From Streptomyces sp. Alt3 (GTDB lineage: Bacteria > Actinomycetota > Actinomycetes > Streptomycetales > Streptomycetaceae), in the NCBI RefSeq assembly GCF_030719215.1, contig NZ_CP120983.1, forward strand, positions 1,426,001-1,490,000: a DNA stretch of 64,000 bases, written 5' to 3'. Shown here in pieces: positions 1-9,024 of the stretch. A program made the translations under genes and the position numbers. The notes under the pieces are model-generated. The model saw only the letters and a program-made list of their open reading frames with translations. It was not told where the DNA came from and searched no databases. Positions within the stretch are counted from its first letter, which is position 1; each line of letters starts with the position of its first letter.

Positions 1-742
1 GGACTCCGAGGGCCGAGGCGGTGTCGTCACCGAGCCGCAGGGCGGAGAGGTTCCGCCCCTGCGACAGCAGGACGGGGACCAGCACGACGAGCGCCGCCAG
101 GGCCGGGACGGCCTGGTTCCAGCCCACGCCGTTCAGGCTGCCGGTCAGCCAGCGCATGGCCTCCTGGACGTCCCACTCGGCGGCGCGGGACAGCACGTAG
201 GAGGTGATGCTGTCGAGCATCGCCGAGATGCCGATGCCGATCAGGATGAGGCGGGTGCCGACCACCCCGTCGCGGAACGCCAGGGTGTACACCAGCAGGG
301 CGACGACAAGGGCGGCGACGATCGCGAGGACGGACACCTGGGTCCCGTCGAGGGACAGGGCAACGATCGCGATGGCCGCCGCGGCACTCGCCCCCGAACT
401 GATGCCGATGACGTCGGGGCTGGCGAGCGGGTTGCGCAGCATCGTCTGGAAGGTGACACCGGCCATGCCGAAGCTGAATCCCGCCGCCACGGCGAGCACC
501 GCACGCGGCAGCCGCAGCCGGCCGACGGTGAACGACGCACCGGGTACCTGCTCCCCGAGGATCACCCTCACGACGTCCCGGGGAGGGTAGAAGGTCTGCC
601 CAGCCATCAGCGTCACGGCGAACGCGGCGACGACGAGCACGGCCAGGACCAGCGCGACGAGGCGCCTGCGGGAGGCGTTCCTGACGCGTCCGCGGGTGAC
701 TTCGCCCAGGACGGACGGCCGGGCGACTGCGGGGGCGCTCAC
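1..742 (-). CDS. FecCD-family siderophore ABC permease, 3' end outside window
   Basis: Inner-membrane permease of an iron-siderophore (or cobalamin-type) ABC importer. About 247 N-terminal residues are present and the C-terminus lies outside the window. The reading frame begins GTG at 742 (V-S-A-P-A-V-A-R) and overlaps the stop of the upstream permease by four bases (GTGA), so translation is probably coupled. Family hallmarks are visible: an N-terminal hydrophobic helix, then the LRLPR and RNPLASPD-like segments typical of FecCD/BtuC permeases. It pairs with the neighbouring permease to form a heterodimeric channel. The ATPase is not seen here and is probably just beyond the edge. The substrate is inferred from the iron box and the lipoprotein upstream. 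Confidence 0.9.
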   Translation of the reverse strand, partial: MSAPAVARPSVLGEVTRGRVRNASRRRLVALVLAVLVVAAFAVTLMAGQTFYPPRDVVRVILGEQVPGASFTVGRLRLPRAVLAVAAGFSFGMAGVTFQTMLRNPLASPDVIGISSGASAAAAIAIVALSLDGTQVSVLAIVAALVVALLVYTLAFRDGVVGTRLILIGIGISAMLDSITSYVLSRAAEWDVQEAMRWLTGSLNGVGWNQAVPALAALVVLVPVLLSQGRNLSALRLGDDTASALGV

Positions 743-1782
743 AGGGCACGTACTTTCTGACGGCGGACGGTGTAGATGAAGAACGGGGCGCCGATCAGCG
801 CCGTGACGATGCCGACGTCGATCTCGGAGGGCCGGGCCACGATCCGTCCGACGACGTCGGCGGCGGTCAGCAGCACGGCACCGGTCACCGCGGAGAACGG
901 CAGCAGCCAGCGGTGGTCGACGCCTGTCATCAGCCGGCAGGCGTGCGGAACGACGAGTCCCACGAAGGCGATCGGTCCGGCGGCGGCCGTCGCCACGCCG
1001 CACAGGACGACGGCGCCGACCGCTGCCGTGGCCCGGGCGACGGCGACGCGTTCGCCGAGTCCGGCGGCGAGTTCGTCCCCCAGGGCCAGCGAGTTGAGTG
1101 CCCGTGCCGAGAGCAGGCAGATCAGCATGCCGACGCCGAGGAAGGGCAGGACGTGGCCGATGCGCTCGAAGGACGCGCCGCCGACCCCGCCGATCTGCCA
1201 GAGCCGGAAGGCACCCGAGATGTCGTTGCGGGGCAGGATGACCGCGGTGACCATCGAGGCGAACGCCGCGGAGGTCGCGGCGCCGGCGAGGGCGAGCTTG
1301 AGGGGGGTGGCGCCGCCGCGTCCCAGGGAGCCGACCGTGTGGACGAACACGGCCGACAGCGCCGCTCCGGCCATGGCGACCCACACGTACCCGGTCGGCG
1401 AGGTGAGCCCGAAGAACGCGACGCCCGTGACCACGGCCAGCGAGGCGCCCGTGTTGACGCCGAGGATGCCCGGGTCGGCCAGCGGATTGCGGGTCACCCC
1501 CTGCATGACACCACCGGCCAGGCCGAGCGCCGCGCCGATCAGCACGGCGAGGAGGGTGCGGGGTATCCGCTTGGTGACGGCCGCCTGTTCCAGCGTCCCG
1601 TCGGCACCTCCGAGCCCGCTCCACACGTCGGACCACGCGACGGTGCGCGAACCGACGGCGACCGAGAGCACCATCGCCCCCGCCAGCACGAGCAGCGTGA
1701 CGAGCAGCCACAGGAGCCGGACACGGGCCGGACGCCGCACCACGGCGGCGTCCGGCTGGTGTCGGGTGTCGACCGTCGTCAC
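739..1782 (-). CDS. FecCD-family siderophore ABC transporter permease
   Basis: A 347-residue integral membrane permease of the FecCD family, the usual length for this group, with about ten hydrophobic segments. The conserved KRIPRTLLAVLIGAALGLAG and TRNPLADPG segments near residues 70-110 are characteristic. The start is GTG at 1782, which overlaps the stop of the lipoprotein gene by four bases; its own stop overlaps the next permease in the same way. The three genes therefore form one tightly coupled operon. Role: translocation of ferric siderophore handed over by the upstream binding protein. The exact siderophore cannot be read from the sequence. Confidence 0.93.
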   Translation of the reverse strand: MTTVDTRHQPDAAVVRRPARVRLLWLLVTLLVLAGAMVLSVAVGSRTVAWSDVWSGLGGADGTLEQAAVTKRIPRTLLAVLIGAALGLAGGVMQGVTRNPLADPGILGVNTGASLAVVTGVAFFGLTSPTGYVWVAMAGAALSAVFVHTVGSLGRGGATPLKLALAGAATSAAFASMVTAVILPRNDISGAFRLWQIGGVGGASFERIGHVLPFLGVGMLICLLSARALNSLALGDELAAGLGERVAVARATAAVGAVVLCGVATAAAGPIAFVGLVVPHACRLMTGVDHRWLLPFSAVTGAVLLTAADVVGRIVARPSEIDVGIVTALIGAPFFIYTVRRQKVRAL

Positions 1783-2816
1783 TTGACCTTGTCCGCGGCC
1801 TCGGCGAGCTGTGCCACGTAGTCCTCCAGCACCCAGGAGATGGACAGCGGCGTGGGGTTCGCGGCGGTGGCCAGCGGGGCGCTGCCCGGCAGGAGGTACA
1901 CGGAACCGCGCTCGACGGCCGGGATCTTGGAGAGCAGCGGGTCCTTGCGAAGCGTCTCCAGGAGCTCGCCCTTGTCGTCGCCGTAGCCGGTGATGATGTC
2001 GACGTCGTCGAACGCGTCGATCTGTTCCGCGCTCTTGGACAGTGCGAACTTGTCCGTGCCCTTCGACGCCTCGGCGATGCTGCCCGGGATCTTCAGACCG
2101 AGGTCCTCGAAGAACAGGGTGCGGGTGTCGTGCGCCGTGTAGAAGCCGACCTCACTCACGTCGTTGGGGTCGACGTGGGTCATGAACATCGCGGACTTGC
2201 CCGTGAGCTGCGGGTACTTGGCGACGGTCTCCTCGATGTCGCCCTCGACCTCGCCGATGAGCTTCTCGCCCTCCTCGGCGAGGCCGATCGCCTTGCTGTT
2301 CAGCTGGACGATCTCGCGCCACGGAGTGGCCCAGGCCGCCTCCGGGTAGGCCACCACGGGGGCGATGTCGCTGAGGGTGTCGTAGTCCTGCTGCGTCAGC
2401 CCGGAGTACGAGGCGAGGATGACGTCCGGCTTCGTGTCGGCCACGGCCTCGAAGTCGATGCCGTCGGTCTCGTCGAACAGGACCGGCGTCCTGGCGTCCA
2501 GTTCCTTCAGCTTCTCCTCGACCCAGGGCAGTACGCCGTCTCCGTCGTCGTCGCCGAAGTTCGCGGCGGCCATACCGACGGGGACGACACCGAGGGCCAG
2601 CGGAACCTCGTGGTTGGCCCAGTTCACCGTAGCGACGCGCTCGGGCTTCGACGGGATCGTGGTCCTGCCCAGCGCGTGCTCGATCGTCACCGGGAAGGCA
2701 CCCGAGCCTGCCTTGCCGCTCCCGTCCTTCTCGGAGCCGGACTCCCCGCCGCAGGCTGTGAGGCCCACGAGCAGGGCGGCCGCGACAGCGACTGCACGAA
2801 GACGGTGTGGACGCAT
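1779..2816 (-). CDS. Iron-siderophore ABC transporter substrate-binding lipoprotein
   Basis: A 345-residue secreted lipoprotein that captures a ferric siderophore outside the membrane. The N-terminus has basic residues, a hydrophobic stretch and a lipobox (L-T-A-C, Cys22). The body is a periplasmic-binding fold of the FepB/FhuD type, with the opening segment TIPSKPERVATVNW. I place the start at ATG 2816 because a GGAG ribosome-binding site lies 8 bases upstream. An earlier in-frame ATG at 2954 would put 46 unrelated residues in front of the signal peptide. It is the first gene of the importer operon and lies downstream of a DmdR-like iron box, so repression by iron is likely. Confidence 0.92.
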   Translation of the reverse strand: MRPHRLRAVAVAAALLVGLTACGGESGSEKDGSGKAGSGAFPVTIEHALGRTTIPSKPERVATVNWANHEVPLALGVVPVGMAAANFGDDDGDGVLPWVEEKLKELDARTPVLFDETDGIDFEAVADTKPDVILASYSGLTQQDYDTLSDIAPVVAYPEAAWATPWREIVQLNSKAIGLAEEGEKLIGEVEGDIEETVAKYPQLTGKSAMFMTHVDPNDVSEVGFYTAHDTRTLFFEDLGLKIPGSIAEASKGTDKFALSKSAEQIDAFDDVDIITGYGDDKGELLETLRKDPLLSKIPAVERGSVYLLPGSAPLATAANPTPLSISWVLEDYVAQLAEAADKVK

Positions 2817-2913
2817 GGATCCGTACTCCAGTTCAGGGATGGGCGCTGCCGCCTCGCACGTCCCCGTCGCAGGGATCGGGGCATGAGGGGGTGGCACCGG
2901 AGAAGCGGCAAAC

Positions 2914-2932
2914 TTAGGTAAGGCTTGGCTTT
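2914..2932. promoter_or_regulatory. Probable DmdR/IdeR iron box
   Basis: The sequence TTAGGTAAGGCTTGGCTTT resembles the 19-base DmdR/IdeR operator. The left half (TTAGGTnAGGCT) matches well and the right half is degenerate. It lies about 100 bases upstream of the siderophore lipoprotein start, where an iron-dependent repressor would be expected. The family consensus is from memory; the match was made by eye. Confidence 0.55.
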
Positions 2933-3083
2933 CCTTTGACCTTATGAAAGACACAGGGTTGTCGCAATCAACCGTTCAAGACAGGTCGTGTAGCGATCGG
3001 GACATGGAGGCGTCGGTGTGCCGGCCGGGTCCATACGGTGTCCCGGGGGCGGCAGTGGACCCCGCTCCTCCCCGCGGCCGGGC

Positions 3084-3857
3084 TCAGCGGTGCCGGAACG
3101 CGCCGGGCGTCAGTCCGGTCGTACGCCGGAACGCCGCGCCGAAGGCACTCGCCGAGCGGTAGCCGACCTCCTCGGCGACGATCTCCACCGCCCAGCCACG
3201 GCTGAGGAGTTCGACCGCGTGCTGCGCCCGGACCCCGGCGACCCAGCGCGCGAAGCTGGTACCGGTCTCGGCGTTGAAGGCGCGGGTGAGCGTGCGGGCG
3301 CTGACCCCGAGTTCGGCGGCCCACCGGGACAGCGTCCTCCCGTCGCCCGGGTTCCTCCGCACGGCGTCGGCGATCGGCCGCAGCAGCGGGGAGGTCGGTA
3401 CGTGGACCAGCAGCTCACGGGGGGACGGAGTGAGCACGTCGAGCACCATCGCCTCCGTGGCCGCCCGGGAGCCGGGCGCGAGCGAGGTGTCGCCGAGCCG
3501 TTCGAGCAGCAGGCGGAGCAGCGGGGTGATCTCCACGGCCACGGGCACGTCGGAGAGCGAGGGCGTGGTGGCGCGCCCGAAGAACGTCGCACGGAACCAC
3601 GTCCCGGCGACCGCCGAGCCGGAGTGCACGGTGTCCGCGGGCATCCACAGGCCGAGCGTCGGGGTGATCGTCCACGCCCGGGCGCCCACCACGGCCACCG
3701 AGGCGCCCCGCCCGTTCCAGAGCAGTTCGTCCCAGGGGTGGGCGTGGGCGTTCCAGCGGGTGTCGTGTGCGACGGTCTCCTCGTAACCGTGGATGACGAA
3801 CGGCGCCCCGGCCGCAGCCGCGTCCTGCGCCGCCACGGTGCGGGTCTCCCCGCTCAC
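3084..3857 (-). CDS. AraC-family transcriptional regulator
   Basis: A 257-residue DNA-binding regulator. The N-terminal half looks like a cupin-type sensor domain (HAHPWDELLWNG with conserved histidines, and WMPADTVHSG). The C-terminal 90 or so residues form the double helix-turn-helix of the AraC/XylS family (LSRWAAELGVSARTLTRAF and VGYRSASAFGAAFRR). The start is GTG 3857, preceded closely by GGGGGAGG. The gene lies upstream of, and in the same direction as, the siderophore importer, separated by about 270 bases that contain the iron box. A role in regulating iron uptake is plausible but unproven. Confidence 0.9.
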   Translation of the reverse strand: MSGETRTVAAQDAAAAGAPFVIHGYEETVAHDTRWNAHAHPWDELLWNGRGASVAVVGARAWTITPTLGLWMPADTVHSGSAVAGTWFRATFFGRATTPSLSDVPVAVEITPLLRLLLERLGDTSLAPGSRAATEAMVLDVLTPSPRELLVHVPTSPLLRPIADAVRRNPGDGRTLSRWAAELGVSARTLTRAFNAETGTSFARWVAGVRAQHAVELLSRGWAVEIVAEEVGYRSASAFGAAFRRTTGLTPGAFRHR

Positions 3858-3971
3858 GCCGCCTCCCCCGGCCGGTGCGCGGAGACCGCCGCCGGGGCGT
3901 CGCCGGTGGGAGGGTTCGGTGGCATGCCCCCAGGTTATCGAGCAGCCGCACGGGAGCCCGAGGGGCCCCGC

Positions 3972-5714
3972 TCAGGGCCGGGGCACGTTGCGGAGGTTGG
4001 AGCGGGCCATCTGGAGCATCCTGCCGACCCCTCCGTCCAGGACGATCTTGCTGGCGGAGAGCGCGAACCCGGTGACCATGTCGGCGCTGATCTTCGGCGG
4101 GATGGAGAGGGCGTTCGGGTCGGTGACCACGTCGACGAGTGCGGGTCCCTTGTGCCTGAAGGCGTCCTTGAGCGCGCCCTCCAGCTGCTTGGGCTTCTCC
4201 ACCCGGACGCCGTAGGCACCCGCGGCACGGGCGATCGAGGCGAAGTCGGGGTTCTTGTTGGTCGTGCCGAACGACGGCAGTCCCGCCACCAGCATCTCCA
4301 GTTCGACCATCCCGAGCGAGGAGTTGTTGAACAGCACGACCTTCACCGGCAGGTTGTACTGGACGAGCGTGAGGAAGTCACCCATCAGCATGGTGAATCC
4401 GCCGTCACCGGACATCGACACGACCTGCCGGTTCCGGTCGGTGAACTGGGCTCCGATGGCCTGCGGCAACGCGTTCGCCATCGAGCCGTGGCTGAACGAA
4501 CCGATGACCCGGCGCCTGCCGTTGGGCGTGAGGTAGCGGGCCGCCCACACGTTGCACATGCCGGTGTCGACGGTGAACACCGCGTCCTTGTCGGCGATCT
4601 CGTCGAGCACCGAGGCGACGTACTCCGGGTGGATCGGGACGTGCTTCTCGACCTTGCGGGTGTAGGCCTTGACCACGCCCTCCAGCGCGTCGGCGTGCTT
4701 CTTCAGCATCCGGTCGAGGAACTTGCGGTCGGTCTTGACCTTCACGCGCGGGGTGAGACAGCGCAGCGTCTCGCGCACGTCGCCCCAGACGGCGAGATCG
4801 AGCTTGGAACGCCGGCCCAGGTGCTCGGGGCGCACGTCGACCTGGACGATCTTCACGTCGGTCGGGAGGAACGCGTTGTAGGGGAAGTCGGTGCCCAGCA
4901 GGATCAGCAGGTCGCACTCGTTGGTCGCCTCGTAGGCGGCCCCGTAGCCCAGCAGCCCGCTCATGCCCACGTCGTACGGGTTGTCGTACTGGATCCACTC
5001 CTTGCCGCGCAGCGCGTGACCGACCGGGGCCTTCACCCGCTCGGCGAACTCCATGACCTCGGCGTGCGCGCCCGCGGTTCCGCTCCCGCAGAACAGCGTC
5101 ACCCTTTTGGCCTTGTCGATCATGGCGCAGAGCTTGTCGATCTCCTCGTCGCCGGGCCTCACCGTGGGCCGGGAGGTGACCAGGGCGTGCTCGATCGACT
5201 TCTCCGGAGCGGGCTGCGAGGCGATGTCACCGGGCATCGAGACGACACTGACGCCACCGCGGCCGATCGCGTGCTGGATCGCCGTCTGGAGCAGCCGCGG
5301 CATCTGCTGCGGGTTGGAGATCATCTCGTTGTAGTGACTGCACTCCTGGAAGAGCAGCTCGGGATGGGTCGCCTGGAAGTAGCCGAGGCCGATCTCGCTG
5401 GACGGGATGTGCGAGGCGAGGGCGAGCACCGGGGCCATGGAGCGGTGTGCGTCGTACAGGCCGTTGATGAGGTGGAGGTTCCCAGGGCCGCACGATCCCG
5501 CGCAGGCTGCCAGCGTGCCGGTGATCTGGGCCTCGGCTCCGGCCGCGAAGGCCGCGGTCTCCTCGTGCCTGACCTGGATCCACTCGACTTCGGAGTGACG
5601 CCGGACGGCGTCGACCACGGGGTTGAGGCTGTCACCGACGACGCCGTACAGCCGCTTGACCCCCGCCCGCACGAGAATGTCGACGAACTGTTCCGACACG
5701 TTCTGCTTGGCCAT
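3972..5714 (-). CDS. poxB: Pyruvate dehydrogenase (quinone)/pyruvate oxidase-type ThDP enzyme
   Basis: A 580-residue thiamine-diphosphate enzyme of the PoxB type, which oxidatively decarboxylates pyruvate to acetate and CO2 at the membrane, passing electrons to quinone. All three family domains are visible: the N-terminal pyrimidine-binding domain with the catalytic Glu51 (RHEET), a central FAD-binding-like domain, and a C-terminal diphosphate-binding domain with the GDGG motif near 436 and NN at 463-464. The GYFQATHPELLFQECSHYNE region is typical of PoxB rather than acetolactate synthase. It stands alone, between the AraC gene and a PP2C-like gene. A different 2-oxoacid substrate cannot be excluded. 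Confidence 0.9.
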   Translation of the reverse strand: MAKQNVSEQFVDILVRAGVKRLYGVVGDSLNPVVDAVRRHSEVEWIQVRHEETAAFAAGAEAQITGTLAACAGSCGPGNLHLINGLYDAHRSMAPVLALASHIPSSEIGLGYFQATHPELLFQECSHYNEMISNPQQMPRLLQTAIQHAIGRGGVSVVSMPGDIASQPAPEKSIEHALVTSRPTVRPGDEEIDKLCAMIDKAKRVTLFCGSGTAGAHAEVMEFAERVKAPVGHALRGKEWIQYDNPYDVGMSGLLGYGAAYEATNECDLLILLGTDFPYNAFLPTDVKIVQVDVRPEHLGRRSKLDLAVWGDVRETLRCLTPRVKVKTDRKFLDRMLKKHADALEGVVKAYTRKVEKHVPIHPEYVASVLDEIADKDAVFTVDTGMCNVWAARYLTPNGRRRVIGSFSHGSMANALPQAIGAQFTDRNRQVVSMSGDGGFTMLMGDFLTLVQYNLPVKVVLFNNSSLGMVELEMLVAGLPSFGTTNKNPDFASIARAAGAYGVRVEKPKQLEGALKDAFRHKGPALVDVVTDPNALSIPPKISADMVTGFALSASKIVLDGGVGRMLQMARSNLRNVPRP

Positions 5715-5774
5715 GGGTGCGTACCCTCTCTGCCTCCGGCTGTCCGTGCCTCCATCTATCCACGGCGTGCCCGG

Positions 5775-7106
5775 TTACGCCTCCCAGACCGCGGCGCCCG
5801 TACGGTCGTCGGCGTACCCCTTCGTCCTGAGCTGGATGTCGGCCAGATAGGCGGGCAGTCCGGGCGGGCGGCCGGCGGACCAGCGCCGCGCCAGCTCCCC
5901 GGCGAGCGCCGGCTCACCGCGCATCGGTTCGGCCAGGCCGTTTCCGCAGAGCAGCAGCGTGTCCCCGGGGCGGGCCACGGACGCGCGGAAGCGGAAGGGC
6001 TCTGCGGGTGGTGGTGCGCTCCCGGCACGAGGGGGCGGGGGTGTGGTGATCTGCAGATCCATCGTCAGCCGGTCGCCGTCGGGACCCTGTTCGTCCGCCG
6101 CGCCGCCGGTCGCCGGCAGCACGGGGTCGAGGTCCTGCCAGGCCCCGTCGCGCAGGCGCAGGACACCGCCCGGTCCGATGCCGAAGAAGACCCGGGTGCG
6201 GCACTCCGGGTCGGCGGGCAGCAGCAGGCACCGCAGACCGGTGGTGTACGCGGACGGTTCGAGGCCGAGCTCGGCGGCGCGGGCCCGCAGCTTGCCGTAG
6301 GTGCGGTCGGTGAGGCGGTGCAGCCCCGACTTGAGGTCGCCCCTGCGCCCCGCCCTTATGTCGTCGGAGAGCCGGGCGTGACTGCGGGCGACGGCTCCGC
6401 CGATCCAGCGACAGGCGTCGGCCGCGGCAGGACGGTCGTGTCCGTCACCCCGTCCGCCGCCGGCCACCGCGACCAGGACCAGGGCGCCGTCCCCGTCGCC
6501 GAACCGTGCGGTGAGCAGGGCGTCTCGACGCGGTTCCCCGCGGAAGCGCGCCGAGTCCCCGCGTACGGACGCGGCGCGCAGGGTGTACGTCCCGTGGCGC
6601 GCGCCGTCGAGAACCGTGTCGGGGACGAGCTCGTCGAGCGAGTCGGGCCCGGACTCCGGCAGGGCGGCCGGTTCGGCGTCGTAGGTGGGGGGCCGGTCCC
6701 CGATGTGGCCGACGGTGGGGCGCTCCGGCGGCGGAGCGGCCGGCGGCTCGGGCGGCGGAGGCGGCGGCCGCACGGCGAAGGTCTGCGGCCGGCGGGGCCC
6801 TGCGGGTGCCTCCCACGGGGCGCGCCCGACGGCGACGGTGCGCGGGAGCCGCCGCGGCTCCGGCACGGGCCCGGCCTCCGGGAGGCGCGGGTCGGGCAGC
6901 GGCACCACGGTCGCCGGGTGGTCGTCCTCCTCCGGGCCCTCCACCGGCTCGGGCTCCGTTCCGCCCACCGCGTCGGACACGGAGTCGAACCGGGCGTCGA
7001 GACTGTCGGGCGCGCTGCTCGGCCCGGTGTCCGGCGCGGTCTCGTCGTACAGCGCCTGCCACCAGTCGTCCTCGTGGGCGGCGGGCTTCTCCCCCTGCTG
7101 GCTCAT
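5775..7106 (-). CDS. PP2C-like protein with degenerate metal-binding motifs
   Basis: A 443-residue cytoplasmic protein. Roughly the first 200 residues are low-complexity and rich in Pro, Glu and Asp, with a W-W near residue 12. The C-terminal half follows the protein phosphatase 2C layout: FGDGDGALVLVAVAGGG in place of the usual V-A-D-G-M-G-G, a helix with ADACRWIGGAV, and GDTLLLCGNGLAEP in place of the usual L-L-C-S-D-G-L. Both metal-ligand aspartates thus appear to be replaced (D-to-V/A and D-to-N), so this may be a pseudophosphatase. I chose the start MSQQGEK at 7106; an upstream extension would be unlike a coding N-terminus. Confidence 0.75.
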   Translation of the reverse strand: MSQQGEKPAAHEDDWWQALYDETAPDTGPSSAPDSLDARFDSVSDAVGGTEPEPVEGPEEDDHPATVVPLPDPRLPEAGPVPEPRRLPRTVAVGRAPWEAPAGPRRPQTFAVRPPPPPPEPPAAPPPERPTVGHIGDRPPTYDAEPAALPESGPDSLDELVPDTVLDGARHGTYTLRAASVRGDSARFRGEPRRDALLTARFGDGDGALVLVAVAGGGRGDGHDRPAAADACRWIGGAVARSHARLSDDIRAGRRGDLKSGLHRLTDRTYGKLRARAAELGLEPSAYTTGLRCLLLPADPECRTRVFFGIGPGGVLRLRDGAWQDLDPVLPATGGAADEQGPDGDRLTMDLQITTPPPPRAGSAPPPAEPFRFRASVARPGDTLLLCGNGLAEPMRGEPALAGELARRWSAGRPPGLPAYLADIQLRTKGYADDRTGAAVWEA

Positions 7107-7412
7107 GTCCCTATTGTCGACCGAGCGGGGCGCACGAAACCGGGTCATCCGGAAATCCGGTCCGGAAGTGACCTGCGGGTGGACCCGCCGGACGTCCCCA
7201 CCCCCCACGGGAAGGTCGCCCGGCGGGCCGGTCTCCGCGATCGGCCCGGCACCCGTGGGGCGGCCGTTGCAGCGGTGGCGCCAGATTGTCAGAGAGACCG
7301 GTGCCACGGGGCATGATGGCCCCGGCGGGTTTACGCCGTGGCCGCTTCCCGCCACGGCACAGCCGTCCGACGGGCGCGGGAACGCGCGACACCGACCCGG
7401 GGAGGGCCGAGG

Positions 7413-8399
7413 ATGCTGTCAGCGATAGGTCTCGACGAGAGACAGGAAGCGGCCTACCGGGCGCTGGTCGCGACGGGCGCCGCGGAGCTCTCCGACCTCG
7501 CGCGACGGCTGGCCCTGCCGGAGGCGGACACCGAGCGCGCGCTGCGCCGGCTGGAACAGCAGGGCCTCGTGGCCCAGTCCTCGTCCCGGGCGGACCGCTG
7601 GGTCGCCGCCCCGCCGGGGGTCGCCCTCGGCGCGTTGCTGACCCAGCAGCGCCACGAGCTCGAGCAGGCCGAGCTGGCGTCCGCCCTGCTCGCCGAGGAC
7701 TACCGGGCCCAGGCGGCGGAACCCGCGGTGCACGACCTCGTGGAGGTGGTGACGGGCGCGAGCGCGGTGGCCCACAGGTTCCACCAGCTGCAGCTGGGCG
7801 CCGCGACGGAGGTCTGCGCGCTGGTCACGGGCAAGCCGATCGCGGTCACCGGCATGGAGAACGAGTCCGAGGAACGGGCGGCGATGCGGGGCGTGACCTA
7901 CCGCGTCGTCGTCGAACGCGACGTCCTCTCGCTGCCGAACGGGATCGTGGAGCTGTCGGCGGCGCTGAGCCGCGACGAGCAGTGCCGGGTGGTCGACCGG
8001 GTACCGACGAAGCTGGTGGTCGCCGACGCCGCGCTGGCCATGGTGCCGCTGACCGGACGGCACGCGGAGCCCGCGGCCCTGGTGATCCACGCCAGCGGGC
8101 TGCTGGAGTCCCTGATGGGCCTCTTCGAAGCGGTGTGGCGGGACGCCATGCCACTGCGGCTCGGCGGGAGCGGTGTCAGCGAGGAGAACGGGCCGGGCGC
8201 GGATCCCACCGACCTGGAGATCCTCTCCCTGCTGCTGGCGGGCCTGACGGACGCGAGTGTGGCCAAACAGCTGGACCTGGGGCTGCGGACGGTGCAGCGC
8301 CGGGTCAAGGGGCTCATGGAGCTCACCGGGGTCACCACCCGGCTGCAGCTCGGCTGGCACGCGTACGAACGTGGCTGGGTGGCCCGGGCCCCGCGCTGA
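7413..8399 (+). CDS. LuxR-type transcriptional regulator with TrmB-like N-terminus
   Basis: A 328-residue regulator. The N-terminal 60 residues resemble a winged helix of the TrmB/MarR kind (LDERQEAAYRALVATGAAELSDLA). The middle segment is a putative ligand or sensor domain. The last 65 residues are a LuxR-type helix-turn-helix (TDLEILSLLLAGLTDASVAKQLDLG followed by TVQRRVKGLM). The start ATG 7413 has a GGAGG site 7 bases upstream. The combination of TrmB-like domain and LuxR tail is common among Streptomyces orphan regulators. No target is evident, and it is divergent from the PP2C-like gene. Confidence 0.85.
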   Translation: MLSAIGLDERQEAAYRALVATGAAELSDLARRLALPEADTERALRRLEQQGLVAQSSSRADRWVAAPPGVALGALLTQQRHELEQAELASALLAEDYRAQAAEPAVHDLVEVVTGASAVAHRFHQLQLGAATEVCALVTGKPIAVTGMENESEERAAMRGVTYRVVVERDVLSLPNGIVELSAALSRDEQCRVVDRVPTKLVVADAALAMVPLTGRHAEPAALVIHASGLLESLMGLFEAVWRDAMPLRLGGSGVSEENGPGADPTDLEILSLLLAGLTDASVAKQLDLGLRTVQRRVKGLMELTGVTTRLQLGWHAYERGWVARAPR

Positions 8400-8477
8400 G
8401 CAACCGGCCGCGGGCCCGGTCCGCCCGTGGGGACGCGCTGACGGGCGGGACCGGGCGGACTCCGGCACGCTGGTCGA

Positions 8478-8960
8478 ATGAGTGTGTGGCAGCTCGTTGC
8501 CGTCGGGGCGGTGATGCTGCTCGGCCTGGTCGGCGTACTGGTGCCGGGCGTGCCCGGGCAGGCGATCGTCTGGGCCGCGGTGCTGTGGTGGGCGCTGACC
8601 GACCCGACCCCGGTCGCCTGGGGGGTGCTGATCGGCGCGACCTGCCTGCTGCTGCTGAACCAGGCGCTCAAGGCGCTGCTTCCCGCGCGCCGCCCCCGCG
8701 ATTCGGGGGCGCCACGCCGGACGCTGATGGCCGGCGGGATCGCGGCGATCGCCGGGTTCTTCGTGGTCCCGGTGGTGGGCGGTCTCCTCGGGTACGTGGG
8801 CGCCGTCTACGGCGCCGAACGTCTGCGTCTCGGCAGCCGGGCCGCGGGCTGGACCTCCCTGAGGTCCGTGCTGAGGGCGACGGGGTACTCCGTGCTCGTG
8901 GAGCTCTACTGCTGCCTGCTGGCCGTGGGCGCGTGGCTGGGAGCCGTCATCTGGGGCTGA
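8478..8960 (+). CDS. DUF456-family membrane protein
   Basis: A 160-residue protein that is mostly hydrophobic, with about four transmembrane helices. The pattern LVGVLVPGVPGQAIVWAAVL, then a Gly-rich hydrophobic pair (GGLLGYVGAVYGAE), is that of the DUF456 family. Function is unknown. It follows the LuxR-type regulator by 78 bases on the same strand. Confidence 0.82.
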   Translation: MSVWQLVAVGAVMLLGLVGVLVPGVPGQAIVWAAVLWWALTDPTPVAWGVLIGATCLLLLNQALKALLPARRPRDSGAPRRTLMAGGIAAIAGFFVVPVVGGLLGYVGAVYGAERLRLGSRAAGWTSLRSVLRATGYSVLVELYCCLLAVGAWLGAVIWG

Positions 8961-9024
8961 GGACCCGAGGGCCGAGGGCCCAGGGGCGAGGGCCCGGGCG
9001 CGTGCCCGGACCCCGGCGGTCCCG

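Noticed and set aside
3018..7316. Very long open frame (about 1400 codons) on the plus strand
   Set aside because: It is antisense to the AraC, poxB and PP2C-like genes. Its Arg/Gly/Asp/Val-rich composition without motifs is typical of mirror frames in high-GC DNA.
8994..9009. Small inverted repeat CCGGGC/GCCCGG as a terminator between the DUF456 gene and rsgA
   Set aside because: Only 6 base pairs in GC-rich sequence. Too weak to call.
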